Assembly (NCBI RefSeq): GCF_032484785.1 | Contig: NZ_JAUETR010000001.1 | Coordinates: 3,909,501-3,973,500, forward strand | Reading direction: 5' to 3' | DNA from: Bradyrhizobium sp. SZCCHNS1050 | GTDB lineage: Bacteria; Pseudomonadota; Alphaproteobacteria; Rhizobiales; Xanthobacteraceae | Length of the DNA stretch: 64,000 nt | In this document: positions 41,643 to 51,150 of the stretch, piece after piece | How positions within the stretch are numbered: position 1 is the first letter of the stretch | Layout of the letters: each line of letters opens with the position of its first letter | Made by a program: the position numbers and the translations under genes | Notes under the pieces: model-generated | What the model was told of the DNA's origin: nothing | What the model saw: the letters and a program-made list of their open reading frames with translations, nothing else | Database searches by the model: none

Positions 41643-42737
41643 TCATGGCGCGAGCGGCAGGTCGAACGAGACCCTGAGCCCATCCGGCGCGAAGTCGCGC
41701 GTGACCTCGCCTTTCAGGGCCGCGCCGAGAATGCGCTCGAACAGCAGCGAGCCGAAGCCGTTGCTCGCAGGTGGTGAGACCTGCGGCCCGCCGTTCTCCT
41801 CCCAGGACAGCTTGAGCCGTCCGTCGGCATGGGTCCAGCTCAGCGTCACCCCTCCTGCATCGTTCGACAGCGCGCCGTATTTCACCGCGTTGGTGACGAG
41901 CTCGTGCAGCCCCATCGACAGATACAGCGCGACGCCCGGCGGAAGCGGCACGCCAGGACCGTCGACCGTGACACGGTCGCCTTGCAGCGGCGCCAGTTCG
42001 GCGCAGACCAGCTCATCGAGCGCGATCGCCTCGCGGCCGCGATCCAGCGCCAGCGCGTGGCTACGGGTCAGCGCGGCAATGCGGCCGCGCAGCACCTCGC
42101 CGAACGCGGCCAGCGCCGAATCGGCGCGGATGCTGAGCGCGATCACGCTGTCGACCAGCGCCAGCGTGTTCTTGACACGGTGATTGAGCTCATGGACGAG
42201 CACGCGATGGTGCTGCTCGATCGTGCGCCGCCGTGCATTCTCGGTGCGCAGCGCGATCTCGTCCATCACGATCTCGCTGAGCTCGGTGAGCTGGGCGATG
42301 TCGTCGTCGCTCCACGGCCGCGGCTCGTGATCGATGGCGCAGAGCGCGCCGATCACCTCGCCGCTCGGCAGCCGCAGGGGGACGCCGAGATAGGCGATCA
42401 CGCCGAAAACCGGCACCGCGAGATTGTCCTTCACCAGCGGATGCTCGTTGGCGTCGCTGATCACCAGCGGCTGCGCCGAGGTCACGACGTGCTGGCAGAA
42501 GGAGTGGCTGAGCGGCGTCTCGCGCAGCGACGCCCACGGCTCGCACAGGCCGACCGAGCTCTTGAAGAACTGCCGGTCGCGATCGACCAGCGCGATGATC
42601 GCCGCCGGAGCCTGCAGCAGCCGCGAGGTCAAGCGGGTGACGCGATCGAAGCCCGGCTCCGGCGGCGAGTCGAGCAGCTCGGTCTGCAACAGGGCAGTCA
42701 ATCGGTCTGGCGCGGAGGCGTCGCGATCGGACGTCAT
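41643..42737 (-). CDS. HWE-family sensor histidine kinase with GAF domain
   Basis: The 364-residue protein starts MTSDRDASAPDRL. A GAF domain occupies about residues 25-165 (FFKSSVGLCEPWASLRETPLSHSFC, ISDANEHPLVKDNLAV), as often seen in light- or ligand-sensing HWE kinases. The kinase core has the phospho-acceptor His in VLVHELNHRVKNTLALVDS, the N-box MGLHELVTNAVKYGALS, and the W-x-E motif in LKLSWEENGG, which define the HWE/HisKA_2 class. It has no membrane helix and so should be cytosolic. No response-regulator gene is adjacent. It is convergent with coxF, 6 bp away. Confidence 0.9.
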   Translation of the reverse strand: MTSDRDASAPDRLTALLQTELLDSPPEPGFDRVTRLTSRLLQAPAAIIALVDRDRQFFKSSVGLCEPWASLRETPLSHSFCQHVVTSAQPLVISDANEHPLVKDNLAVPVFGVIAYLGVPLRLPSGEVIGALCAIDHEPRPWSDDDIAQLTELSEIVMDEIALRTENARRRTIEQHHRVLVHELNHRVKNTLALVDSVIALSIRADSALAAFGEVLRGRIAALTRSHALALDRGREAIALDELVCAELAPLQGDRVTVDGPGVPLPPGVALYLSMGLHELVTNAVKYGALSNDAGGVTLSWTHADGRLKLSWEENGGPQVSPPASNGFGSLLFERILGAALKGEVTRDFAPDGLRVSFDLPLAP

Positions 42738-43011
42738 GCAGCTTTCGTCGGTCGGGCGTTCAGCCAGTGACAGGTTGCAAGACGGACCGGACGGAGCGCA
42801 AATCCGGAGCCGGTCGATCGTGCGGCGCAGTGGTATTCGGCTGGAACGAAGCCGGCGCAGAGACGAGATGAAGCCATCAACGCGGCCATCGCCGCGCCTC
42901 AGGGGCGGGGCGAATCCCGGTTCCACGCAGGTAACCAAGTGGCAGACTATGGCCTGACCAAGGCAAGCTTGGCATTCCGCCGCAGGTTCTCTTTGGTATC
43001 CATTATATCCG

Positions 43012-43836
43012 TCAGCCCCCCTTGACCGCACCCGCCGTCAGGCCGGCCACGATCTGCCGCTGCGCGAACACGGTCAGCAGCAGCACCGGCAGGGTCACGA
43101 TCAGCGCGGCCGCCGCGAGCGGCCCCCAAGAGAGCTGATCGAACGAGATCATGTTGTAGACCGCGACCGGCAAGGTGCGGGTCTCGCGTCCGGCCAGCAC
43201 GATGCCGAACACGAAATTATTCCAGGAGAAGATCACCGCGAGGATGAAGGCGACGGCGAGGCCGGGCTTCGCCACCGGCAATGCCACGTGACGGAAAACC
43301 TGCCAGCGTGTCGCGCCATCGATACGCGCGGCTTCTTCGAGCTCGATCGGCGTGGTCTCGAAATAGCCGATCATGATCCAGATCACGATCGGCACGGTGA
43401 CGACGAGATGGATGATGATCTGCGGCCATAGCGTGCCGAGCAGGCCGAGCCACTGGAACAAGAGGAACAGCGGGATCAGATAGGACAGGCCCGGCGTGAT
43501 GCGCGCGATCAGGATCACGATCGCGGACTTGTGCGCGGCCATGCGGGCGATGCCGTAGCCGGCGGGCACGCCGACCAGCATCGCGAGCGCCGTCGCGCCG
43601 CCGGTCACCACCAGGCTGTTCTTGAAGTAGGTGAAGAAGCGGTTGGACGACAGCACGTCGGCATAGTTCTTCCAGGCGAAATGCTCCGGCCAGAACACCG
43701 GCGGATACGCGGCGTTGTCGACCTCGTACTTCACCGACAGCGAGATCATCCAGAGGAAGAACAGGATCGCCGGCGAGACGATGAGGAAGACGCCGAGCGC
43801 GAGCCCGAGCCGGCCGAGGATGGTCTGCGCGCTCAT
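43012..43836 (-). CDS. Sugar ABC transporter permease (MalG-like)
   Basis: This 274-residue inner-membrane protein has six hydrophobic helices. The permease EAA loop is EEAARIDGATRWQVFRHVALPVAKPG. The long first periplasmic loop (VFWPEHFAWKNYADVLSSNRFFTYFKNS) is typical of MalG-type CUT1 permeases. It overlaps the upstream permease gene by 4 bp and belongs to a three-gene unit with a substrate-binding protein. No ATP-binding subunit follows, so it must share an ATPase encoded elsewhere. The substrate is probably a carbohydrate. Confidence 0.92.
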   Translation of the reverse strand: MSAQTILGRLGLALGVFLIVSPAILFFLWMISLSVKYEVDNAAYPPVFWPEHFAWKNYADVLSSNRFFTYFKNSLVVTGGATALAMLVGVPAGYGIARMAAHKSAIVILIARITPGLSYLIPLFLLFQWLGLLGTLWPQIIIHLVVTVPIVIWIMIGYFETTPIELEEAARIDGATRWQVFRHVALPVAKPGLAVAFILAVIFSWNNFVFGIVLAGRETRTLPVAVYNMISFDQLSWGPLAAAALIVTLPVLLLTVFAQRQIVAGLTAGAVKGG

Positions 43837-44768
43837 GTGTCGCTCCCCAGCGCATTCCACTGCGCGCGGCGGCGCAGCACCAGCAAGAGCGCAGTCAGCG
43901 CGATGATCAGCGCGAAGAACACCACCGCGATCGCCGACGCATAGCCGAGGTCGTAATAGACGAAGGCGACGCTGTAGAGATAGAGGTTGATGGTCTCCGA
44001 CGCCGAGCCGGGCCCGCCTTGGGTGATCGCGAAGATGATGTCGAAGCTCTTGATCGCGTCGATGGCGCGGATCATCGCGGCGATGAACAGGAACGGCATG
44101 ATCAAGGGCAGGGTGATGTAGCGGAACATCTGCCAGGTGCTGGCGCCGTCGATCTGTGCGCTCTCGTACGGCTCCGTCGGCAGCGAGGCGATGCCGCCGA
44201 GCACGATCAGCATCACCAGCGGCGTCCACTGCCAGGTCTCGACCAGCACCAGCGAGGGGATCACCGTACCCGGATGGAATACCCAGAGCTGCGGCGGCAG
44301 GCCGACCAGCGACAGCAGGTAGTTGAGGATGCCGAGCTGCGGATGGAACATCATCGTCCACACCAGGGCGATCGCCACCGGCGTCGCCATCATCGGCATG
44401 ATGAACAGCGCCCGCAGCAGTCCCCGGCCGGGGAAGCGGGCATGGAAGATCACCGCCGCGAAGGTGCCGAGCACCAGCGGCAGCAGCACCGATAGAGCCG
44501 TATAGGACAGCGTGTGCCCGACCGACTCGACGAAGCGGGGATCGGCCGGCAGCCTGAGATAGTTCGACAGCCCGACGAATGTCGTTGGCGAACCGACCTT
44601 CCACTCCTGGAAGCTCATCCAGATCGTGAACAGCCAGGGGAAGATGATCACCGCCAGCACGGTGACCAGCGCCGGGATGACGAACGGCCAGTACGACGGC
44701 GGCCGCAGCGCACGTTCCGGCGCAGCCGCCTCCGCTGCCGCGCCGGCCTGTTCGACGATCGTGCTCAC
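43833..44768 (-). CDS. Sugar ABC transporter permease (MalF-like)
   Basis: The 311-residue permease starts at GTG 44768, whose GTGA overlaps the stop of the binding-protein gene. It has six membrane helices and the EAA loop ESAQIDGASTWQMFRYITLPLIMP. The first loop (FQEWKVGSPTTFVGLSNYLRL) is the usual MalF/UgpA type. It forms a heterodimer with the MalG-like permease encoded immediately downstream. The N-terminal 20 residues are Ala/Glu-rich and cytosolic. Confidence 0.92.
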   Translation of the reverse strand: MSTIVEQAGAAAEAAAPERALRPPSYWPFVIPALVTVLAVIIFPWLFTIWMSFQEWKVGSPTTFVGLSNYLRLPADPRFVESVGHTLSYTALSVLLPLVLGTFAAVIFHARFPGRGLLRALFIMPMMATPVAIALVWTMMFHPQLGILNYLLSLVGLPPQLWVFHPGTVIPSLVLVETWQWTPLVMLIVLGGIASLPTEPYESAQIDGASTWQMFRYITLPLIMPFLFIAAMIRAIDAIKSFDIIFAITQGGPGSASETINLYLYSVAFVYYDLGYASAIAVVFFALIIALTALLLVLRRRAQWNALGSDT

Positions 44769-46084
44769 GCTTTCTCGCTGCGCTCCAGGATGGGGCGGAA
44801 CTGTTCGTGCGCCTTCTTCAGCTCGGTGGCGGGATCGGCGCCCGACAGCGTCGCGGTCAGCGCCGCACCGACGAGATCGCGGAATTCGGCGACCGGGATG
44901 ATCACGGGCAGGCCGAGCTTGGAGATCTTGCCGGAGTCGATCGCCGACTGCAGCCACTCCTTCGGCATCTTCACGCCGCCCTGGACCCCGGGGTCGTTGA
45001 GCACCGAGTTGCGGAACGGCACGCCGCCGCCGGCCTGCACCAGGCGGGCGCCCTGCGGCTTCGACACCAGCCACTGGCACAGCAGCCAAGCGGCTTCCTT
45101 GTTCTTGCTCGCGGCCGCAATGCCGATGCCGTCGCCATAGGTCGCCGAGTACTGCCCCCTCGGTCCTGCGGGCACCACGGTGTAGCCGACCTTGCCGACC
45201 ACGCGCGAGGCGTTGGGATCCTCCAGCGGCGGCGCCCAGCCGACGCCGTCGATCCACATCGCCGAGCGGCCTTGCGTGAACGAGGCCATCGACTCCATCC
45301 AGTTGAAGCCGGCCACGCCCGGAGGCGCGCAGGTCGTCAGCAGCTTCTGATACAGCTTGGTGGCCTCGATTGCCTCGGGGCCGTCGGTCAGGATGTTGCC
45401 CTTGGCGTCCAGGAACTCGCCGCCATAGTTGAGGAAGAAGTTCGTCCACAGGGTCATGTTGGCGTTGCGCAGGCCGCGTCCGACAAATCCGAACGTGCCG
45501 TCCTTGGCATCGGTCAGCTTCTGCGCCGCCGTGACCATCTCGTCGAGCGTCTTCGGCACTTCGACGCCCTTCTTCGCGAACAGCTCCTTGTTGTAGTAGA
45601 GGATGAAGTAGTCGACCGACCATGGCAGCGAGAACATCCGGCCCTTGTCGTTGCTGGCGTAAGTCAGGCCGGCGGCGGAGAAATCGCTCTGCACGAGGTC
45701 CGGCGCCGTGAGGTTAGGATCCTTCATGAAGTCGGTGATGTCGGCGAGCCAGCCGGCCTTCTCGAACTGCCGCTTCTGCACGTGATAGCTGAGATGGACG
45801 ACGTCGAAGCTCGGCTTGCCCGACGACAGCTCGATCACGACCTTCTGCCGCTGCTGCTGCTCCGGGATCTGCTCGGATTCCACCTCGATGCCGGTCAGCG
45901 CGGTGAATTCCTTGATGTTCTTCTGCAGATTGTCGCCGCGCGGGCCCTTGGCCAGGATCACCTCGAGCTTGGTGCCGGCATATTTCTTCCACTGCGGCTC
46001 GGACCAGGCAGGCTGGCCGGTGAGCGCCAGCGCGCCTGCTGCTGCCGTGCCTGCAAGCATGTTGCGGCGCGTGATCGCGGTCAT
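44765..46084 (-). CDS. Tat-exported sugar ABC transporter substrate-binding protein
   Basis: A 439-residue extracellular binding protein of the CUT1 group. ATG 46084 follows GGGGAGG; the frame upstream adds seven residues only. The N-terminus TRRNMLAGTAAAGALALTG is a Tat-type signal. The mature protein shows the type 1 solute-binding fold: KGPRGDNLQKNIKEFTALTGIEVE, GRMFSLPWSVDYFILYYNKELF, FTQGRSAMWIDGVGWAPPLEDP. Trp and Tyr residues in these parts suggest a sugar or polyol ligand, but it cannot be named. It is first in a three-gene unit with both permeases. Confidence 0.92.
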   Translation of the reverse strand: MTAITRRNMLAGTAAAGALALTGQPAWSEPQWKKYAGTKLEVILAKGPRGDNLQKNIKEFTALTGIEVESEQIPEQQQRQKVVIELSSGKPSFDVVHLSYHVQKRQFEKAGWLADITDFMKDPNLTAPDLVQSDFSAAGLTYASNDKGRMFSLPWSVDYFILYYNKELFAKKGVEVPKTLDEMVTAAQKLTDAKDGTFGFVGRGLRNANMTLWTNFFLNYGGEFLDAKGNILTDGPEAIEATKLYQKLLTTCAPPGVAGFNWMESMASFTQGRSAMWIDGVGWAPPLEDPNASRVVGKVGYTVVPAGPRGQYSATYGDGIGIAAASKNKEAAWLLCQWLVSKPQGARLVQAGGGVPFRNSVLNDPGVQGGVKMPKEWLQSAIDSGKISKLGLPVIIPVAEFRDLVGAALTATLSGADPATELKKAHEQFRPILERSEKA

Positions 46085-46211
46085 TCGTATCCTCCCCAGG
46101 ATCATTCTTCTTTGATCTGGAAGTGTAGCGTGATCTGGCGGCGCTGCAACAGCGCGTTGCCGGTTCGGCTGGGGATGCGATGACGCAGCGTGGTGCGATG
46201 CGGCAAGCAGC

Positions 46212-47444
46212 TCACGTATCGGCCTCGGCCGCGAAATCCGCGCGCTCCAGCAGCCACGACAGCGCGAAGCCGGCGACGAGTCCCCAGAACGCGGCGCCGA
46301 TATTGAGCAGCGGCACGTCGGCCACCGTGACGAGAAAGGCGATCAGTGCGCCCAACGAGAACCGCGTCTTGAACGCGGTCACGAACGCCGTTTGCAGCAC
46401 GCGCAGCATGGCGAGGCCCGCCAGCGCGGTGATCAATGATTTCGGCGCGATCAGCAGCAGCGTGGTGAAGGTCGGCGCCAGCAGGCCGAAGCCGAGCGCA
46501 AGCACGCCCACCACCATCGCCGCGGTATAGTGGCGCTTGCGCTCGCCGCCGGAGACGACGATCGCGTTGGTCGGTCCGGTCAGGCAGGTCGAGACGCCGC
46601 CGACGACAGCTGATAGCACCGAGCCGAGGCCGCAGGCCACGGTGACGAGATTGACCGGCGGCTTGTGACCGGCGGCGGTCAGCACCGCAAAGCCCTGGCC
46701 GTTCTGCACCACCAGCACGGTGACCGCGAGCGGCACGATCAGCTCGATCATGGCCGCGAGCGACCAGGATGGCGTCGGGATCACCGGATGGATCAGCGCG
46801 ATCTGCAGCGACGCATTCTGATCATACTTGCCGAACAGGAGAGCCGCGAGCGTGCCGATGACGAGCGCGCCGATGATTGGCGGGCAGCGCCGGCCCAGCG
46901 CAGGGAGTGCGGTCAGCAGCAGCCAGAGCACGACCATCGGCCCGGCGATGGCAAAGTCGGCGAACACGGCGCGGACGAGATCGAGGCCGAAGCGCAGGAA
47001 TACGCCGGCGACCATGCCCATCACGATCGGCATCGGCACCAGCTGCATCGCGCGCTTGACCCAGCCGGTGAGCCCGAGCACCAGCATCAACAGCGCCGTA
47101 CCGTAGAACGCGCCGACCACCTGCGGGAAGCTGAGATGCGTCAGCGACTGGCCGACCAGGACGGTGCCCGGAATGGTCCAGAACAGCACCAGTGGCTCGT
47201 GATAGCGCCACGACAGCAGCAGTGTGATCAGGCCGTTGATGAAGAACACGCCGAAGATCCACGACGCGATCTCCGCCTGCGACAGCCCGCCATTGGCGCC
47301 GACCGACAGGATGATGGCGACCGGTCCGGTGATCGCGAACAGCCAGCCGATGAAGCCGTGCGAGGCGTAGAGCGGACCGAAGTCACTGGAGATCTGGCCG
47401 AGGCTGGGCGGCGGTCCGGCGGGACGTTCGATGGCGCTGAACAT
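46212..47444 (-). CDS. benE: BenE-family benzoate/H+ symporter
   Basis: This 410-residue membrane protein has about 12 hydrophobic helices. It carries BenE-family landmarks: FFINGLITLLLSWRYHEPLVLFWTIPGTVLV, ALIHPVIPTPSWSLAAMIELIVPLAVTVL and GPTNAIVVSGGERKRHYTAAMVVG. BenE proteins import benzoate with protons. No benzoate-degradation genes are in the window, so the true aromatic acid substrate is open. ATG 47444 is chosen because it gives the standard short cytosolic N-terminus; the frame extends to 47522 without a better start. Confidence 0.9.
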   Translation of the reverse strand: MFSAIERPAGPPPSLGQISSDFGPLYASHGFIGWLFAITGPVAIILSVGANGGLSQAEIASWIFGVFFINGLITLLLSWRYHEPLVLFWTIPGTVLVGQSLTHLSFPQVVGAFYGTALLMLVLGLTGWVKRAMQLVPMPIVMGMVAGVFLRFGLDLVRAVFADFAIAGPMVVLWLLLTALPALGRRCPPIIGALVIGTLAALLFGKYDQNASLQIALIHPVIPTPSWSLAAMIELIVPLAVTVLVVQNGQGFAVLTAAGHKPPVNLVTVACGLGSVLSAVVGGVSTCLTGPTNAIVVSGGERKRHYTAAMVVGVLALGFGLLAPTFTTLLLIAPKSLITALAGLAMLRVLQTAFVTAFKTRFSLGALIAFLVTVADVPLLNIGAAFWGLVAGFALSWLLERADFAAEADT

Positions 47445-47536
47445 GAGGGCGGGGCTCGGGGCTGGGGTTCTTGTTTGCTCGCATCTCCAGGGGATGCTGG
47501 CCGAACAGGACGGCCTGTGCAAGGCACGGGGCTGAT

Positions 47537-47611
47537 CGGCGGATTACGCTTCGCTAATCCGCCCTACAGGTTCGAGCGTAGGGCGGATTAGGCGAAGCCG
47601 TAATCCGCCGC
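47537..47611. repeat. REP palindrome left of the RAYT gene
   Basis: GGCGGATTACGCTTCGCTAA continues with TCCGCCCTAC, and a mirrored GTAGGGCGGATTAGGCGAAG ends TAATCCGCC. It forms two nested inverted repeats. A near-identical copy lies on the other side of the transposase gene at 48243. Confidence 0.85.
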
Positions 47612-47675
47612 AAATCTTGAATTCATGCATCCGCTGCGAGTAGGCTTACGTTGGTTTCGACTCGAAGCTCGATCC

Positions 47676-48206
47676 ATGCCCAACTATCGACGCGCATTCG
47701 TTCCAGGCGGTTGTTGGTTTTTCACGCTGAATCTGCTCGATCGGCGTCAGAGCTTGCTGATCGATCACATCGACGTCCTGCGCTCCGCGGTCGCCGCCAC
47801 GAAGCGGCGTTTTCCTTTCGAGATCGATGCCTTCGTGGTGATGCCCGATCATCTTCATGCCGTCTGGACCTTGCCGCCCGATGACGCCGACTTCTCGATG
47901 CGCTGGCGGCTGATCAAGAACCGCTTCGCGCGGGCGCTTCCAAGGACAGAAAATCTCAGCCCCACTCGTGTGGTGCGGCAGGAGCGCGGCATCTGGCAGC
48001 GCCGATTCTGGGAGCATCTTATCCGCGACGAAGAAGATTATGCCCGTCACGTGGAGTATTGTTACATCAATCCGGTGAAGCATAGCTTCGTCAGCCGCGT
48101 CGCGGACTGGCCGCATTCTTCGTTTCATCGCGATGTGCGCGCAGGAATGTTTCCTGCGGACTGGGCGGGTGATGTCGAGGTCAGCGGAACGTTCGGAGAG
48201 CGTTGA
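47676..48206 (+). CDS. REP-associated tyrosine transposase (RAYT)
   Basis: The 176-residue protein starts MPNYRRAFVPGGCWFFTLNL. It has the HUH metal motif in PDHLHAVWTLP (about 66) and the catalytic region with Tyr in RHVEYCYINPVKHSFV (about 125-140), preceded by WQRRFWEHLIRDEEDY. These are the marks of RAYT (TnpA-REP) proteins, single-strand transposases related to IS200/IS605 that spread REP palindromes. It is flanked on both sides by near-identical REP palindromes, the classic REPtron arrangement. The gene is intact. ATG 47676 is preferred; the frame opens at 47625. Confidence 0.93.
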   Translation: MPNYRRAFVPGGCWFFTLNLLDRRQSLLIDHIDVLRSAVAATKRRFPFEIDAFVVMPDHLHAVWTLPPDDADFSMRWRLIKNRFARALPRTENLSPTRVVRQERGIWQRRFWEHLIRDEEDYARHVEYCYINPVKHSFVSRVADWPHSSFHRDVRAGMFPADWAGDVEVSGTFGER

Positions 48207-48242
48207 CGGAGTCAAGTTTGTCTCGAAATCCCGTGCTGTGTG

Positions 48243-48316
48243 GTGGCGGATTACGCTTCGCTAATCCGCCCTACGCTCGACCCGTAGGGCGGATTAGGCG
48301 CAGCCGTAATCCGCCG
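48243..48316. repeat. REP palindrome right of the RAYT gene
   Basis: This repeats the left copy almost base for base: GGCGGATTACGCTTCGCTAA, then TCCGCCCTACGCTCGACC and the mirrored arm GTAGGGCGGATTAGGCGCAG ending TAATCCGCC. Differences lie mainly in the loop. Confidence 0.85.
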
Positions 48317-48412
48317 TATGTATCCGCGCTAAAGGGGCAATCTTCTGCCCGTCGACCAAATCACCTCATTGCTGCAAATCCTGTCCACCCCTTCGGATAA
48401 AAATAAATCGCT

Positions 48413-48815
48413 TGACGATTTCGCAAAATCAGCATTATGGTCCCGCTCGTTCCGTTGCGTCGGAGGGGACGTACCGCGGTCGTCATGGACGTCGGCAACG
48501 GAATGCGATGGGCGGGTCGGGTCGCAGCGTGATTCAGTTCGCGTCGACGAACGATGCGGCCCGCACGGTCAAGTCGCGCGGTCCTGGCACCCCGAAGCTG
48601 GTGTCCCGCGTAACGCGCGCAAGCGCGTTGCGCGCACGGTGGCCAACAAGCCGGCGCACCGGGGAGAACGCGAAGCAGCCGTCAAAACCGTCGCGCAGGG
48701 AGGGCCGGGTGTGTTCGGCCAGACCTGTGGTACCTGCCGCCTGCATTTTTTTCAGCAGGCGGGCCACGGGCGCGGCCAGCGCCCGGCCTTCCCTGCGCCC
48801 TTCATCTCGTGAGGG
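48413..48815 (+). repeat. Dispersed ~400-bp element, copy C
   Basis: Same orientation as copy A. The AT-rich head (about 48390-48445) contains TTGACG followed 15 bp later by CATTAT, a plausible promoter. The body runs from GCGGTCGTCATGGACGTCGG to the hairpin tail at about 48690-48812, with outer arms CGCAGGGAGGGCCGGGTG and CGCCCGGCCTTCCCTGCG. The inner palindrome (GCCGCCTGC with GCAGGCGGGCC) and the phrase GCCAGACCTGTGGT are shared with copies A and B. Confidence 0.8.
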
Positions 48816-48914
48816 CGGCACGATGAGCAAAGCTCGGACGCAAAATGCGTCGCGAGATCGCGGAGCTGCATCGCCAGATGTCGGCAGACAATGTTGCCAT
48901 GAAAGACACCGCGG

Positions 48915-49034
48915 GCGTCGTTGCGAGCGCAGCGACTTGTCCGCCGGAACTCGGAGAGCGTAGGCGGAAGCAATCCAGGATCTCTCCGTTGAGGCACCCT
49001 GGATTGCTTCGTCGCTGCGCTTCTCGCAATGACG
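48915..49034. repeat. Palindromic repeat (CGTCATTGCGAG family), long version
   Basis: This is related to 3952-4033 but has an extra segment in the left arm (TTGTCCGCCGGAACTCGGAG and neighbours, 48936-48966). The right arm CTGGATTGCTTCGTCGC is unchanged and the element ends CTCGCAATGACGG. Confidence 0.7.
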
Positions 49035-49051
49035 GCGTATGGGGCAAGCTG

Positions 49052-49216
49052 CCCACCCTCCCCTGGAGGGGGAGGGTCGCCTCACGACGAGCGAAGCGAG
49101 ACGTGAGGCGAGGTGGGGTGATCTCTCCACTTGCACCAGAGCCTGCGGAGAGATCACCCCACCCCGCTCGCCCGCTTCGCGTGCGATCGACCCTCCCCCT
49201 CCAGGGGAGGGTGGGC
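49052..49216. repeat. 165-bp nested palindrome
   Basis: The outer arms CCCACCCTCCCCTGGAGGGG and CCCCTCCAGGGGAGGGTGGG, extended by AGGGTCG/CGACCCT, are fully complementary. Inner arms GGTGGGGTGATCTCTCC and GGAGAGATCACCCCACC pair again. No gene is inside. It looks like a MITE-like element. Confidence 0.75.
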
Positions 49217-49269
49217 CAAATCGAGTTCTAGCGCGAGAAGGATGAGGCGACGTTCGCAGACAACCGAGG

Positions 49270-50223
<954 letters not shown>

Positions 50224-50388
50224 CGTGAATTCTCCTCGCGTCTCGCTGGAGACCTTGTTCAGCATATCGGGCTATCCATGGAACCGGCAGTTTTGCACGG
50301 GCGAGGTGATATCAAGGACACCGCGCGCATGGCAACCCGCCGCGGGTGTTTTTCCCGGCCAAAAACGGCGCAAAATGCGCCTCTTTGC

Positions 50389-51024
50389 CTAATGGTCGGT
50401 GTAGCCGAGGGCCGCGACGCTGGTGCCGCCGGACGCCGGCGACGCGGGCTCGGCCACGGCGACCGCGGGGCCGCGGGTGGCCGGTGCCGCCGGTGGCGCG
50501 CCGTCGGCGGGCGCGGTGCCGTTCAGCATGTTCGAAAGTCCGCTGAAGCCGGCCTGCGCGATTTTCCGAAGGACCATGTCGTCGACATTGTTCCACGGAT
50601 CGCGGCCGCCGCGTCCGACCGGCTCTTCGCCCGACAGCCGCAGCGCGCGCTGCTGATTGCGATCGTAGACGTCGAACACCCAGGCGATCACGCTCTTGCC
50701 GCTGACGACCTGGGCGGAGAGATAGGTGCGGACACGATAGGCCGCCGGAGCCTCGCGCGACACGATGGCGAGGCTACGCAGCTTGGACTCGCTGTCGAGC
50801 ACGCTGACCATGCGGTCGAAGATCTGCGGCGGCGGGCCGTCGATCTGCTCGAAGGCGATCGTGGCGCTATCCGATGCAGGCGCCATCGCATAGGCGTTGG
50901 ACGCACCACCGCTGCTGGTCGCGCAGCCGCCGAGCGTTGCAGCGGACGTCATCAGCAAAACGGCAACGCAGGCGTGCTGCGCAGCGCGGCTGATCCGTCG
51001 AAGTGGTGTCGGCGCTCCCCTCAT
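50389..51024 (-). CDS. Putative lipoprotein, function unknown
   Basis: The 211-residue product has a basic start, a hydrophobic stretch and a lipobox LGGC at about residues 31-34, so it should be anchored in the outer membrane or periplasm. The mature part (about 55-165) is a compact alpha/beta-like region (FEQIDGPPPQIFDRMVSVLDSESKLRS, VSGKSVIAWVFDVYDRNQQRALRLSGEE). A low-complexity Ala/Pro/Gly tail follows. It resembles conserved lipoproteins of Rhizobiales with no assigned role. A TTAA-N6-TTAAC motif sits about 20 bp upstream. Confidence 0.78.
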   Translation of the reverse strand: MRGAPTPLRRISRAAQHACVAVLLMTSAATLGGCATSSGGASNAYAMAPASDSATIAFEQIDGPPPQIFDRMVSVLDSESKLRSLAIVSREAPAAYRVRTYLSAQVVSGKSVIAWVFDVYDRNQQRALRLSGEEPVGRGGRDPWNNVDDMVLRKIAQAGFSGLSNMLNGTAPADGAPPAAPATRGPAVAVAEPASPASGGTSVAALGYTDH

Positions 51025-51041
51025 CGTCGGGAGCGATATCG

Positions 51042-51056
51042 TTAAAATCGATTAAC
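51042..51056. promoter_or_regulatory. CtrA-like TTAA-N6-TTAAC motif before the lipoprotein gene
   Basis: TTAAAATCGATTAAC lies about 18 bp upstream of the start at 51024. Spacing is N6, not the N7 consensus. It has the same form as the motif upstream of flhA. Confidence 0.3.
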
Positions 51057-51150
51057 GTCTAGGTCGCGGCTGCCACAGATTAGGACAGAGTGCACTCAGT
51101 TGTACAGAAAGGGTTAAGCAATCCACATGCGGCCACAATGGCGCCCCGCT

